Below, piece after piece: positions 1 through 8,496 of a stretch of DNA of 64,000 bases. A program made the position numbers and the translations under genes. The stretch covers positions 2,790,001-2,854,000 of the forward strand of contig NZ_CP095187.1 of the NCBI RefSeq assembly GCF_022965755.1, written 5' to 3'. The stretch comes from Pseudoxanthomonas sp. F37. Lineage in GTDB: Bacteria > Pseudomonadota > Gammaproteobacteria > Xanthomonadales > Xanthomonadaceae. How positions within the stretch are numbered: position 1 is the first letter of the stretch; every line of letters starts with the position of its first letter. Under the pieces are notes generated by a model. That model had not been told where the DNA came from. It made no database searches and saw only the letters and a program-made list of their open reading frames with translations.

Positions 1-2285
1 ACGACGCGGCCAGCCTGATCCGTCCGGCCAACCTGCGCGGACTGCCACCGGACAACACGCTGGTGCTGGTCAACGGCAAGCGCTTCCACCGTTCGGCGGT
101 GATCACCTTCCTCGGCCACGGCCTGTCCGACGGCTCGCAGGGCCCCGATCTTTCCGTCTTCCCGTCGCTCGCGCTGGAACAGGTGGAAGTGCTGCGTGAT
201 GGCGCGGCCGCGCAGTACGGTTCCGATGCCATCGCCGGCGTCATCAACTTCGGCTTGAAGAAGATCAGCGAAGGCGGGGCATTCGAAGCCTTCGCCGGCC
301 AGTATTACGAAGGCGACGGCTTCACTACCCAGTACTCCGCGCAGATCGGTCTGCCGCTCACGGCGCGCGGCTATGCGACGCTGACCGCCGAATGGCGCCA
401 GGCGGACGACACCTCGCGCAGCGTGCAGCGCAACGACGCCGCCGCGGCGATCGCCGCCGGGTATCCGGGCGTGCCGGTGCCGGCGCAGATCTGGGGCTCG
501 CCGAAGGTCGACGATGACCTGAAGTTCGTCGCCAACCTCGGTATCAGCGGCGACAGCGTGGACGTGTACCTGTTCGGCAACTACGCCCAGCGCGAAGTCG
601 ATGGCGGCTTCTACTTCCGCGACCCGACCGCGCGCTCGGGCGTCTACTCCAACGACGGCGGGGCGACGCTGCTGATCGGCGACACCACCGGCGCCGGGGG
701 TTGCCCGACCATCGCCCTGCGCGACGGCGCCGGCAACCTGATTCCGTATAGCACCGTGAGCGCCGCGGTCGCGGCCCTGCCTTCGAACTGCTTCACTTTC
801 CTCTCCACCCTGCCCGGGGGCTTCACGCCCCGCTTCGGTGGCAGCCTGGAAGACATGTCCGTGGTCGGCGGCGTGAAGGGCACCTGGGGCAATGCCTGGC
901 ACTGGGATGCCAGCGTCACCTACGGCCGCAACGACATCGACTTCGTCATCTACAACACGGTCAACGCCTCGCTGGGCGCGGCGCAGCCCGCGGGCCTGCG
1001 CTTCAGTCCCGGCGGCAACACCCAGACCGAGAAAGGCGTGAACTTCGACGTCGGTCGTGACATCGAGACATCGTTCACGGCGCAGCCGGTGCGTCTGTCG
1101 GCCGGCGCGGAGTGGCGGGAGGAAAGCTTCGAAGTGAAGGCCGGCGATGCGGCTTCGACCGGCATCGGTCCGCTGACCGAACAAGGCTTCGCGCTGGGCT
1201 CGAACGGCTTCAACGGCTTCAACCCGCGCACCGCCGGTGAATGGGACCGCAAGAACTGGGCCGTCTACCTCGACATGGAAGCGCAGTTCACCGAGCAGTG
1301 GTTGCTGGCCGCCGCGATCCGCCACGAGGACTTCGATGACTTCGGCAGCACCACCAACGGCAAGCTGACGGCGCGTTTCGACGTCTCCGACACCTTCGCC
1401 CTGCGCGGCGCCTACAACACGGGCTTCCGCGCGCCCACGCCCGGGCAGGCGAACATCAGCCAGATCAGCACGGCGTTCAACGGCAGCGTGCTGGAGGACA
1501 TCGCCACGCTGCCGCCCACCAATCCCATCGCCATCCTGAAAGGCTCCCGCCCGCTGACCCCGGAAGAGTCGAAGAACCTCTCCCTGGGCATGGTGTGGAG
1601 CAGCGGCGACTGGCTGGTCACGCTGGACGGCTACCGCATCGAGGTGGAAGACCGCATCGCACTCAGCACCAGCTTCGCGCTGACGCCCGAAGAGCGCGAC
1701 GCCCTGGTCGACTCCGGCAATCCGGAAGCCGCGTCGTTGAGTTCGGTCACCTACTTCGGCAACGCCTTCGATACCACCACGACCGGCGTCGACCTGGTGG
1801 CCAGCGTGGAGACGGACCACTTCGGCGGCACGACCACCTATTCGCTCGCGGCGAACTGGAACAAGACCGAGGTCGACCGCTACGACCCGGACTTCATCGA
1901 CGAGGCCCGCGTCTACAAGATCGAGGAATCGCTGCCGAAGACCAAGGGCTACTTCAGCGTCAACCACAAGCGGGAGGTCTTCCACGCCAACCTCCGCCTG
2001 GGCTACTACGGCTCCTGGTACGAGGACCACCTGGACAGCGGCGCGATCACCGTGGAAGACGGTGGCCTGCCGATCTACGAGGACAGCACGGTCATCGTGG
2101 ATGCCGAAGTCGGCTGGACGTTCGCTTCCGGTCTGTACGTCAACGTCGGCGCACAGAACCTGTTCGACGAAACCCCGGACGACAATCCCTGGGGCGCGGC
2201 GGTCGCCGGTGCGGCCTACCCGGTGCACTCGCCCTATGGCTTCAACGGGGGTTTCTACTACGCCCGCGTGGGCTGGAAGTTCTGA
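1..2285 (+). CDS. TonB-dependent outer-membrane receptor, 5' end outside the window
   Basis: The frame is open from the first bases of the window to a TGA at 2283-2285, so about 760 codons of the C-terminal part are visible. The first visible residues lie inside the plug domain (LVLVNGKR, then LEQVEVLRDGAAAQYGSDAIAGVINF, which is typical of plug domains). The rest is a long beta-barrel rich in aromatic and acidic residues, ending in a terminal aromatic strand (YARVGWKF). Such receptors move a ligand across the outer membrane using energy from TonB-ExbBD. The signal peptide, TonB box and upstream context are outside the window, so no substrate can be named. An ATG at 63 is inside the plug and is not a real start. 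A strong hairpin follows the stop. Confidence 0.93.
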   Translation, partial: DAASLIRPANLRGLPPDNTLVLVNGKRFHRSAVITFLGHGLSDGSQGPDLSVFPSLALEQVEVLRDGAAAQYGSDAIAGVINFGLKKISEGGAFEAFAGQYYEGDGFTTQYSAQIGLPLTARGYATLTAEWRQADDTSRSVQRNDAAAAIAAGYPGVPVPAQIWGSPKVDDDLKFVANLGISGDSVDVYLFGNYAQREVDGGFYFRDPTARSGVYSNDGGATLLIGDTTGAGGCPTIALRDGAGNLIPYSTVSAAVAALPSNCFTFLSTLPGGFTPRFGGSLEDMSVVGGVKGTWGNAWHWDASVTYGRNDIDFVIYNTVNASLGAAQPAGLRFSPGGNTQTEKGVNFDVGRDIETSFTAQPVRLSAGAEWREESFEVKAGDAASTGIGPLTEQGFALGSNGFNGFNPRTAGEWDRKNWAVYLDMEAQFTEQWLLAAAIRHEDFDDFGSTTNGKLTARFDVSDTFALRGAYNTGFRAPTPGQANISQISTAFNGSVLEDIATLPPTNPIAILKGSRPLTPEESKNLSLGMVWSSGDWLVTLDGYRIEVEDRIALSTSFALTPEERDALVDSGNPEAASLSSVTYFGNAFDTTTTGVDLVASVETDHFGGTTTYSLAANWNKTEVDRYDPDFIDEARVYKIEESLPKTKGYFSVNHKREVFHANLRLGYYGSWYEDHLDSGAITVEDGGLPIYEDSTVIVDAEVGWTFASGLYVNVGAQNLFDETPDDNPWGAAVAGAAYPVHSPYGFNGGFYYARVGWKF

Positions 2286-2293
2286 TCGCCGCA

Positions 2294-2322
2294 TGCCGGT
2301 GCCCCGACGTCGGGCACCGGCA
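2294..2322. terminator. Hairpin between convergent genes
   Basis: Perfect 11-base arms (TGCCGGTGCCC and its complement) around a 7-base loop lie between the stop of the TonB receptor and the stop of the convergent DUF4130 gene. There is no T tract, so this is a bidirectional hairpin terminator by position only. Confidence 0.55.
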
Positions 2323-2334
2323 CGGCATCCGGAT

Positions 2335-3156
2335 TCACCCGGGCGTGCGCGGGCGTCCGGGAATGCGCCGCCGCGGCCCCTGCGCCTCGCGCTCGTCCAT
2401 GTCGCGCACGCGCCGGCCGGCCTCGCGGACCAGCTCCGGCAGCAGGTGGGTTTCGGGCAGATGCTTCCAGTACTTCTGCGGCATCTCCTGCCGCATCATC
2501 CGCGTATTGAGGCGCGCGGGGTTGAAGATGCTGGCGTAGTAGGTGCGCCACAGCGCATCCTCCGCATCGTCGGCCGGGGCGTCCGAACGCCTGGCGCCCT
2601 CGCCCGCCCACAGCTGCCCGCCATCCCACTGCACGCTGCGGTAGGGCGTGAGAATGGCCCAGCGCATCCCGGCGAAGCGGCGCATGAAGAACGGCGCCAC
2701 GCGATCGACGATGTAGTGGTCCGGTTCGAACCAGGCGATGTAAGCGTCGTCTCGGCCTTCGACCTGGCGGAATCGGACGAACGCCTTCATCTTGTGCGTA
2801 TCGCGACGGACGGCCTGTGCCCAGCGCGTCGCGCGATGCACATCGGCATCGGTGGCGCGATCCAGCAGCGCGCGCTCGCCGTTGCCGATGCGCCACAGCA
2901 ACCGGTACAGCAACGCGTGCCGGCCGGCATCGCGATGGCAGAGCACGGCGGCGGCCAGCGCCATGAAGTCCGCCGGCACGGACAGCCCCCGCCGACGGAC
3001 CGGCTGGTCGGCGACGGTCGCGCTGGCGAGCAGTTCGCCCTGCCCATCCGCCTGCCATTCCACGGCCTCCGGCGGCAGCCCGGCCTCCCAGGCGTGGCGC
3101 GCCTGCGCGCGCCAGGCGTCCAGGTCCCAGGCCGGCATGACGGTGGCGCGGAACAT
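2335..3156 (-). CDS. TIGR03915/DUF4130-type putative DNA repair protein
   Basis: This 273-residue protein (start MFRATVMPAWDLDAW) resembles the DUF4130 family, which almost always sits beside the radical SAM protein encoded just upstream. Conserved stretches include HKMKAFVRFRQV, then WFEPDHYIVDRVAPFFMRRF, and later PQKYWKHLPETHLLPEL near the C-terminus. In many bacteria the same protein continues into a UdgX-like uracil-DNA glycosylase domain; here it stops after the DUF4130 part, with a basic tail. The start is 8 bases after the stop of the radical SAM gene, so the two are co-transcribed. The family is annotated as DNA modification or repair; its reaction is not established. The start was chosen because it is the first Met after the upstream gene ends. 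Confidence 0.85.
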   Translation of the reverse strand: MFRATVMPAWDLDAWRAQARHAWEAGLPPEAVEWQADGQGELLASATVADQPVRRRGLSVPADFMALAAAVLCHRDAGRHALLYRLLWRIGNGERALLDRATDADVHRATRWAQAVRRDTHKMKAFVRFRQVEGRDDAYIAWFEPDHYIVDRVAPFFMRRFAGMRWAILTPYRSVQWDGGQLWAGEGARRSDAPADDAEDALWRTYYASIFNPARLNTRMMRQEMPQKYWKHLPETHLLPELVREAGRRVRDMDEREAQGPRRRIPGRPRTPG

Positions 3157-3164
3157 CGCGCACC

Positions 3165-4415
3165 TCACCCGAACAGATCGGCCTGGCGCGGTGCCGGCGC
3201 CAGGTCGCGGCGCAGGCGTGCCGGATCGTCCAGCCGCTGGCGCGGATGATGGTCCAGCAGTACGACGAAGGGCAGCAGCTTCTGCAGCGGCGCACGCAGG
3301 CGGGCAAGGTCGGCCACGCGCAGCTTGCCCTGCCGGCGCGAATCCACGATGCGCTGGACGTTGCGTGCGCCCAGCCCGGGCACGCGCAGCAGCATCTCGC
3401 GCGGCGCCGTATTGATGTCCACCGGGAAGCGGTCCGGATGGCGCAGCGCCCATGCCAGTTTGGGATCGATGTCCAGGTCCAGCATGCCGCCCTGCCCCGG
3501 GACGTCCTCGACGATTTCCTTCACCTCGAATCCATAGAAGCGCAGCAGCCAATCGGCCTGGTAGAGGCGGTGCTCGCGCAGCAGCGGCGGTGCGCGCAAC
3601 GGCAGCTGGGTGGAGGCGTCGGGGATGGGGCTGAAGGCGGAGTAATACACGCGGCGCATGCGGAACTGACGGTACAGCGCGTCGCTGCTCACCAGGATGG
3701 CACGGTCGTCGGCGGCGTCGGCGCCCACGATCATCTGCGTGCTCTGGCCGGCCGGGGCGAATTTCGGCGGGCGCCGGCGTTTGGGCTGCGACTCCTGTTT
3801 CGTCGGCTTCGCCGCCAGGATCCGCGTGTGCAGCTCGCCCATGGCGGCGCGGATGCCCGGCGCATCCTTCTGCGGCGCCAGCCGCTTCAGGCCCGCCTCG
3901 GTGGGCAGTTCCACGTTGATGCTCAGACGGTCGGCGTAGCGTCCTGCGGCAGCGAGCAGTTCGGGGGAGGCCTCGGGAATGGTCTTGAGGTGGATGTAGC
4001 CGGCGAAGCGATGGTCCTCGCGCAGGCTGCGCGCCACCTCCACCAGCTGTTCCATGGTGTAGTCGCCGTTGCGGATGATGCCGCTGGAGAGGAACAGGCC
4101 TTCGATGTAGTTGCGCTTGTAGAACTCCAGCGTCAGCCGCACCACCTCGGCGGTGGCGAAGCGCGCGCGCGGCACGTTGCTGGAGACGCGGTTGACGCAG
4201 TATGCGCAGTCGTAGATGCAGAAATTGGTCAGCAGGATCTTCAGCAGGGATACGCAGCGCCCGTCCGGCGTGTACGAATGGCAGATGCCCATCCCCTCGG
4301 TACTGCCGATGCCGCCCTTGCCCAGCGAATGCCGCTTGCCCGCGCCGCTGGACGCGCACGAGGCATCGTACTTGGCCGCATCGGCCAGGATCGCCAGCTT
4401 GTCTTTCAGTTGCAT
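3165..4415 (-). CDS. Putative DNA modification/repair radical SAM protein (TIGR03916-like)
   Basis: This 416-residue radical SAM protein starts MQLKDKLAILADAAKYDASC. The [4Fe-4S]/SAM cluster motif C-x3-C-x2-C is visible in TNFCIYDCAYCVNR at about residue 70. The C-terminal third carries a helix-hairpin-helix DNA-binding element (PREMLLRVPGLGARNVQRIV), consistent with acting on DNA. It is the first gene of a two-gene unit with the DUF4130 protein. The pair is conserved across many bacteria and is assigned to DNA modification or repair by association only. The substrate is unknown. Identification of the family is firm; function is not. Confidence 0.92.
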   Translation of the reverse strand: MQLKDKLAILADAAKYDASCASSGAGKRHSLGKGGIGSTEGMGICHSYTPDGRCVSLLKILLTNFCIYDCAYCVNRVSSNVPRARFATAEVVRLTLEFYKRNYIEGLFLSSGIIRNGDYTMEQLVEVARSLREDHRFAGYIHLKTIPEASPELLAAAGRYADRLSINVELPTEAGLKRLAPQKDAPGIRAAMGELHTRILAAKPTKQESQPKRRRPPKFAPAGQSTQMIVGADAADDRAILVSSDALYRQFRMRRVYYSAFSPIPDASTQLPLRAPPLLREHRLYQADWLLRFYGFEVKEIVEDVPGQGGMLDLDIDPKLAWALRHPDRFPVDINTAPREMLLRVPGLGARNVQRIVDSRRQGKLRVADLARLRAPLQKLLPFVVLLDHHPRQRLDDPARLRRDLAPAPRQADLFG

Positions 4416-4498
4416 GGCCGGATTCTAGCGAGCGACCCCGTGCACGGACTGCGACGCTGCGACATGCGCCTGGAGCCGGGGCCGCATGCCGGCCACTT

Positions 4499-4527
4499 GC
4501 GGACAGGATGCGACGCATCCTGTCCGC
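4499..4527. terminator. Perfect 29-base palindrome, probable terminator
   Basis: The 14-base arms GCGGACAGGATGCG and CGCATCCTGTCCGC are perfectly complementary around a single base. The element lies 27 bases beyond the stop of the minus-strand outer-membrane protein gene and upstream of the radical SAM gene. No T tract is seen, so a terminator is the likely but not the only reading; a regulatory site for the radical SAM gene is possible. Confidence 0.45.
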
Positions 4528-4554
4528 GAAGCCGCGAGGCGGTGGGCGACGCGT

Positions 4555-5337
4555 TCAGAAGTCGAAGCGCGCCGCGATGGAGATCGGCACCGAGACGCGC
4601 TTGCCCGTGTCGTTGATGGATCCCAATCCCAGCCCGCCGATGGCGCTGTCGTCGCCCTCCAGGTCGGCGACATAGCGCACGCCGGCCTGCGCAGTGATGC
4701 TGAAGGCCTCGCTGACCGGGATCAGCACGCCCACGTCCACGCCGGCGGTGGCCGCCCACTTCTTCTCGGTGAACGGCGCGTTGGCGATGGTGATGGCGGC
4801 ATCGGGTATCTCGAACGTCGCGCGGATGTCGTCGGTCTGGGTGGCGCCCAGGCGGCCGGCGACGAACGGACGCGCCGAACCGGGCTGCATGAAGTAGTAG
4901 CGGTAGCCGGCTTCCAGGCTGAGCGCCTTGTAATCGCTGAAGGTGCCGTAGACCGGAAGCTCGGTATTGAGCGCCGGCACGAAAGCGACGCCGACGCGCA
5001 CCGTGCCCGGGTCGGCTTCGGTGCGGCGCACCTGGCCGAAAACCTCGGCGCGATCGCTCAGCCCGTAGGAGAACTCCAGACCGTAGGTGAAAGCCTGGTC
5101 GTAGATGTCCTCATGGCTGCGCGGCTGGATGCGCAACTCGGCGCTGACGCCGGCCAGGTCGGGATTCAGCGGCCCCAGGTCGGGCACGGGCGCCACCGCG
5201 CCGTCATGCACGTCGCCGCTGATGGGCGTGTCCGCGCCACCGAACAGCGACATCGAGAACTTGCCTTGTTCCGGGCCTGCCGCAAACGCCGGAGCGGAAA
5301 CGGCAAACAGCATCAAGCCAGCCAGCCTTGTGTTCAT
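4555..5337 (-). CDS. Exported outer-membrane beta-barrel protein
   Basis: This 260-residue protein starts at MNTRLAGLMLF, which begins a clear signal peptide cut after APAFA. An upstream in-frame Met at 5385 would bury that signal peptide and was rejected. The mature part alternates aromatic and polar residues in strands of about ten residues, and ends in the classic outer-membrane signature (SIAARFDF, terminal Phe). It looks like an eight- to ten-strand barrel of the OmpA/OmpW/opacity type. No enzymatic motif is seen. An inverted repeat (GAAAACAC...GTGTTTTC, 5436-5461) lies about 100 bases upstream and might be an operator. The function is unknown. Confidence 0.75.
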   Translation of the reverse strand: MNTRLAGLMLFAVSAPAFAAGPEQGKFSMSLFGGADTPISGDVHDGAVAPVPDLGPLNPDLAGVSAELRIQPRSHEDIYDQAFTYGLEFSYGLSDRAEVFGQVRRTEADPGTVRVGVAFVPALNTELPVYGTFSDYKALSLEAGYRYYFMQPGSARPFVAGRLGATQTDDIRATFEIPDAAITIANAPFTEKKWAATAGVDVGVLIPVSEAFSITAQAGVRYVADLEGDDSAIGGLGLGSINDTGKRVSVPISIAARFDF

Positions 5338-5667
5338 GGTGATGGTATCCAGAGGTGATGGGTGGAGTTCCGCGGCGACATGCACGCGGCGTTTTCCCTA
5401 CGCGACATCGCGCCGCCTGGATTCAACCGGATGCGGAAAACACAACACACGCAGTGTTTTCACGCGCCATCGACGTGCATTAACAGGCATGCGTGGAAGC
5501 GGGACATTGCGCATGCGCGTATCGCGCCGCATGACGGGTGGCGATCAGGGCCACGTGCGCTGCGCTTCCGACAGGGCAGCACGGTGCAGCCGCGAGGTGC
5601 GCGATGAAACCCGGCGCATTCCTGCGCCGGGACGCCGGGCGCGCGCGACCCGCGGCCGGGCGAAGGC
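5338..5667. other. Gene-free stretch with two inverted repeats
   Basis: I see no credible gene here. It holds the promoter region of the minus-strand barrel gene. There is an 8-10-8 inverted repeat at 5436-5461 (GAAAACAC/GTGTTTTC) in locally AT-rich DNA. A second hairpin at 5610-5631 has 9-base arms (CCCGGCGCA/TGCGCCGGG) and a 4-base loop, just ahead of the PH-domain gene. Neither matches an operator I can name. Confidence 0.4.
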
Positions 5668-6258
5668 ATGCAAGAATCGCGCACCCCGACAGGAGGCGAC
5701 CGTGCCCACATCCCCACCCTTTCCGAGACCCCGCCCCTGCACGCCACCTTCAATCCGCTGATCCGGCCTTACCTGGTGGCGATGGTGGCCTGGTACCTGC
5801 TGCTCTCCCTCTTCGGTGCACCGCTGATCCTGGTATGGGTGCTGGGGCCGGGGCAATGGTGGGCGCGGCACTACTTCGACCGGCTGGGCTGCACGCTGGA
5901 CGACCGCACGCTGCAGTTCCGCAAGGGCATCCTGTTCCGGGTGGAGAAGACCATCCCGCTGGAGAACATCCAGGACGTGACCTTCATCGAAGGGCCCATC
6001 CTGCGGCTCTACCATCTGAGCATCCTGCGCGTGGAGACCGCCGGCCAGAGTCCGGGCCAGGCGCACAGCATGCAACTGGTCGGCATCGTCCACGCGCATG
6101 CGCTGCGCGACGAGATCCTCGCCCGTCGCGAGCGCTTGCGGATGCAGCGCGCGATGCCGCACGCCAATGCGGATACGCCGCACGAGACGCTGGAGGCCGT
6201 CCGCATGCGCCTGGACGAGATCGCCGCCATGATGCGCGCCCGCCACGGCGCCGTCTGA
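5668..6258 (+). CDS. Membrane protein with bacterial PH domain (YdbT/YdbS-like, bPH_2)
   Basis: This 196-residue protein has a hydrophobic hairpin at about residues 32-60 (YLVAMVAWYLLLSLFGAPLI and following) and then a bacterial PH domain. The domain is marked by CTLDDRTLQFRKGILFRVEKTIPL and the characteristic I-P-L-E-N-I-Q-D motif. Members are small inner-membrane proteins of unknown role, often paired in operons. The C-terminus is a charged helix. The start is uncertain: a good AGGAGG lies inside the reading frame at about 5691, but no ATG, GTG or TTG in this frame follows it closely, so ATG 5668 is used. It converges on chrR, with only 14 bases between stops. Confidence 0.75.
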   Translation: MQESRTPTGGDRAHIPTLSETPPLHATFNPLIRPYLVAMVAWYLLLSLFGAPLILVWVLGPGQWWARHYFDRLGCTLDDRTLQFRKGILFRVEKTIPLENIQDVTFIEGPILRLYHLSILRVETAGQSPGQAHSMQLVGIVHAHALRDEILARRERLRMQRAMPHANADTPHETLEAVRMRLDEIAAMMRARHGAV

Positions 6259-6272
6259 ACGGCGCTGGCCCG

Positions 6273-6941
6273 CTACAGCTTGAACAGCGGTTGCAGCCGT
6301 TGCGCCAGCCAGCCCGGGAACCGCAGCGGCGCGTCCAGCGCGGACACGCAGATGCAGGCGGTGCCGGGCACGGTCACCGGCTGGTGCTCGACGCCGCTGT
6401 CGAGATCGGCGATGTCGCCGGGCGCGAACTGGCCCAGCGCATCGTGGTAGGCGCCGCGCAGCACCTGGGTCAGCTCGGTGCCGCCGTGGCTGTGCACCGG
6501 CATGCTGCGGCCGGGGCCGATCTTCAGCATCAGCAGGGTGCCGCTGCGGGTGCCCGCTGCGCGGATGCAGTGCACGCCCGGCGCCATCCAGCGCCACTTC
6601 AGCGCGCGGTACGACGCGCCGAAGTACGGGTGCAGGGGGGTGGGCAGGCGGTCGTCGTCCTCGTAGGGCGCGCCCCGGGCGGCCGCGATGGGGGCCGGCG
6701 GCAGCGGTGCGTCCAGCTGTTCCAGCATGCAGGCACGCAGGTCGGCCAGGCGGGACGACGACAGCGCCGGCTGCTGGTGCTCCACCAGCTGGCCGCCGAT
6801 GCGTTCGGCCTCGTCCACGCGCGCGCGGCAGTGCGCGCAGGTCTCCAGATGGGTGGCGGCCACGACGGCCATCTCCACGGCCAGCGCGCCGGCCGCGTAG
6901 CTGACCACGGTGGAGGGGTCGAGATGATGGTGCGGGTTCAC
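6273..6941 (-). CDS. chrR: ChrR-family zinc anti-sigma factor
   Basis: This 222-residue protein starts at a GTG (VNPHHHLDP). The N-terminal zinc anti-sigma domain carries all four ligand positions known from Rhodobacter sphaeroides ChrR: His6, His31, Cys35 and Cys38 (HLETCAHC). The C-terminal cupin keeps the second zinc site (His150, His152, Glu156 in VHSHGGTE, and His186). ChrR binds its ECF sigma factor and releases it on singlet oxygen or organic hydroperoxide stress. The start overlaps the sigma stop by four bases (GTGA), so translation is coupled, as in the classic rpoE-chrR operon. With both domains complete, it should be a functional sensor. Confidence 0.95.
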   Translation of the reverse strand: MNPHHHLDPSTVVSYAAGALAVEMAVVAATHLETCAHCRARVDEAERIGGQLVEHQQPALSSSRLADLRACMLEQLDAPLPPAPIAAARGAPYEDDDRLPTPLHPYFGASYRALKWRWMAPGVHCIRAAGTRSGTLLMLKIGPGRSMPVHSHGGTELTQVLRGAYHDALGQFAPGDIADLDSGVEHQPVTVPGTACICVSALDAPLRFPGWLAQRLQPLFKL

Positions 6942-7564
6942 GGCTGACCTCGTACTTGGCCCTGCAGGCGCAGGAACGCGCGCCGCAGGTGCGACTTCAC
7001 CGTACCCAGCGGCATCTGCAGCTCGTCGGCGATTTCCTGGTGGCTCTTGGCTTCGAAGTAGGACATGCGCATCAGCCGCGCCTGCACGGCCGGCAGGTCT
7101 TCGATGCGGCGCTGCAGGTGCACGTGCTCGGCGTAGTCCTCGGCCGAGGTGAACGGTCGCGCCAGTTCCTCGTCGCTGGCGGGCGCGGCTTCCTCGAGCA
7201 TCTGTACCCAGCCCGGCTCGCGGCGGATGCGGTCGATGTGCAGGTTGCGCCCGATCCGGAACAGCCAGGTGGAGACCGCACCCTGCTGCGGGTCGTACAT
7301 GGTGGCGCGCTGCCACAGGCGCAGCAGGGCTTCCTGGGCCAGTTCCTCGGCCACGGCTTCGGGGCTGCCCAGGCCGCGCAGGTACAGGCACAGGCGCGGC
7401 ATGAAGTGGTCGTACAGGCGCATGAACGCGGCACGGTCGCGCGCGCGCGCCACCGCCAGCATGTCGGCCGTCCAGTCGTGGGCGTCGCGCGTGAGGGGCG
7501 TTGGCGTGGACACCGGGGGTGCGGCCCGAAGGGGCGGCGGTCTCCTTGTGAAGTCGGTGGGCAT
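6938..7564 (-). CDS. ECF sigma factor of the ChrR-partnered (ECF11) group
   Basis: This 208-residue ECF sigma factor shows region 2 (AFMRLYDHFMPRLCLYLRGLG, then AEELAQEALLRLWQRA and a GRNLHIDRIRRE segment) and region 4 (MRMSYFEAKSHQEIADELQMPLGTVKSHLRRA, split here only for description). It has a proline-rich N-terminal extension of about 30 residues. It directs RNA polymerase to its own operon and to target genes once ChrR lets go. The start MPTDFTRR was chosen because it lies about 30 bases downstream of the predicted transcription start. It is divergent from the fatty-acid operon, which is probably its main local target. Confidence 0.94.
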   Translation of the reverse strand: MPTDFTRRPPPLRAAPPVSTPTPLTRDAHDWTADMLAVARARDRAAFMRLYDHFMPRLCLYLRGLGSPEAVAEELAQEALLRLWQRATMYDPQQGAVSTWLFRIGRNLHIDRIRREPGWVQMLEEAAPASDEELARPFTSAEDYAEHVHLQRRIEDLPAVQARLMRMSYFEAKSHQEIADELQMPLGTVKSHLRRAFLRLQGQVRGQP

Positions 7565-7601
7565 GGTATGCCAGGTCCCGGGGCGTGCGTGATGACGGTC
7601 T

Positions 7602-7628
7602 CTACGAAGATGACCGGGGTTCGGATGC
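7602..7628 (-). promoter_or_regulatory. Predicted ECF11-type promoter of the sigma-chrR operon
   Basis: On the minus strand GCATCC (7628-7623), an 18-base spacer and TAG (7604-7602) lie about 40 bases upstream of the sigma start. This is close to the TGATCC-N18-TAA type known for Rhodobacter RpoE. The same pattern occurs twice more in the neighbourhood, which supports autoregulation. Confidence 0.6.
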
Positions 7629-7650
7629 AGCGCCCCGCGCGCCGCCGGAT

Positions 7651-7677
7651 GCATCCGCGGGACGCCCGCCTGCGTAC
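7651..7677 (+). promoter_or_regulatory. Predicted ECF11-type promoter of the fatty-acid operon
   Basis: GCATCC (7651-7656), an 18-base spacer and TAC (7675-7677) lie upstream of the first gene of the divergent operon, leaving about 20 bases of leader with a GGAG before ATG 7706. The spacing is identical to that of the sigma-chrR promoter on the other strand. Confidence 0.6.
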
Positions 7678-7705
7678 AGGGGGCTCCTGCCGCCCGGAGC
7701 CGCCC

Positions 7706-8485
7706 ATGCCCCGCCCAACCTTGCGCTTGCTGGCCGTGCTGCTGTCGACGACGCCGCCCGCCTTCGCCGGTACCGATGTCCTCCGCCAGGAAGCCGTCGC
7801 CTACGCCCGCAAGGGCGATGCGGTGATCTACCGCGAGTCCCACTGGCGCTACCGCCAGGACGGGGTGGCGCGGCGCCTGGTGCTCTACCGCTGCCCCGAC
7901 GGGCGCGCGTTCGCCCGCAAGACCGTGATCGAACGGCCTGCCGCGCAGGCGCCCGACTTCGACTTCGAAGATGCGCGCGACGGCTATCGCGAGGGCGTAC
8001 GGACCGGCCCCGGTGGGCGCGTGGTCTACGTCAGGGAAGCCGGCGCCGCCCGTCCGCAGGAGCGCGCCCTGGCGACGCCGCCCGGCGCCGTCATCGACGC
8101 GGGTTTCGATGCCAGCGTGCGCCAGCACTGGGACGCGCTGCGGGCGGGGCGCGAGGTCACCCAGCCCTTCCTGTTGCCCAGCCGCTTCGCGTTCGTGCCG
8201 GTCAGGCTGGACCCCGGCCCCGCCGTGCGCTGGAACGGCGTGCCGGCCCAGCGCCTGTCGATGAAGCTGGACCGCTGGTATGCCTTCGTCGCACCGACGA
8301 TGCAGCTGACGTACGCCAGTCAGGACCAGCGCCTGCTGGAGTTCGCCGGCATCGCGACCATCCGCGATGACGAAGGCCGCCACCAGGACGTGCGCATCGT
8401 GTTCCCGCAGCCGGCCGCGCCCGCCGATGCGCGCGCGCTCCAGGCCGCACTGGCGACGCCGCTGGTGCGGCAGTGCCGGGGTTGA
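7706..8485 (+). CDS. Exported protein of unknown function, first gene of the ChrR-linked operon
   Basis: This 259-residue protein has a signal peptide (MPRPTLRLLAVLLSTTPPAFA). The mature part is soluble and mostly beta, with recurring motifs such as YRESHWRYRQDG and LVLYRCPDGRAFARK, suggesting a periplasmic domain that may bind a lipid or a protein. I do not recognise a named family. A GGAG lies eight bases before the ATG. The predicted sigma promoter is just upstream, so the gene should be induced with the lipid-modification genes that follow. A periplasmic role in the same stress response is inferred from position only. Confidence 0.8.
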   Translation: MPRPTLRLLAVLLSTTPPAFAGTDVLRQEAVAYARKGDAVIYRESHWRYRQDGVARRLVLYRCPDGRAFARKTVIERPAAQAPDFDFEDARDGYREGVRTGPGGRVVYVREAGAARPQERALATPPGAVIDAGFDASVRQHWDALRAGREVTQPFLLPSRFAFVPVRLDPGPAVRWNGVPAQRLSMKLDRWYAFVAPTMQLTYASQDQRLLEFAGIATIRDDEGRHQDVRIVFPQPAAPADARALQAALATPLVRQCRG

Positions 8486-8496
8486 GCAGCCTTCAC

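Noticed and set aside
5436-5461. Known operator for the barrel gene
   Set aside because: The inverted repeat is clear but matches no consensus I can name, so it is noted only within the gap entry.
5702-5761. GTG start after AGGAGG at about 5691
   Set aside because: This frame ends after about 20 codons; the PH-domain protein is in another frame.
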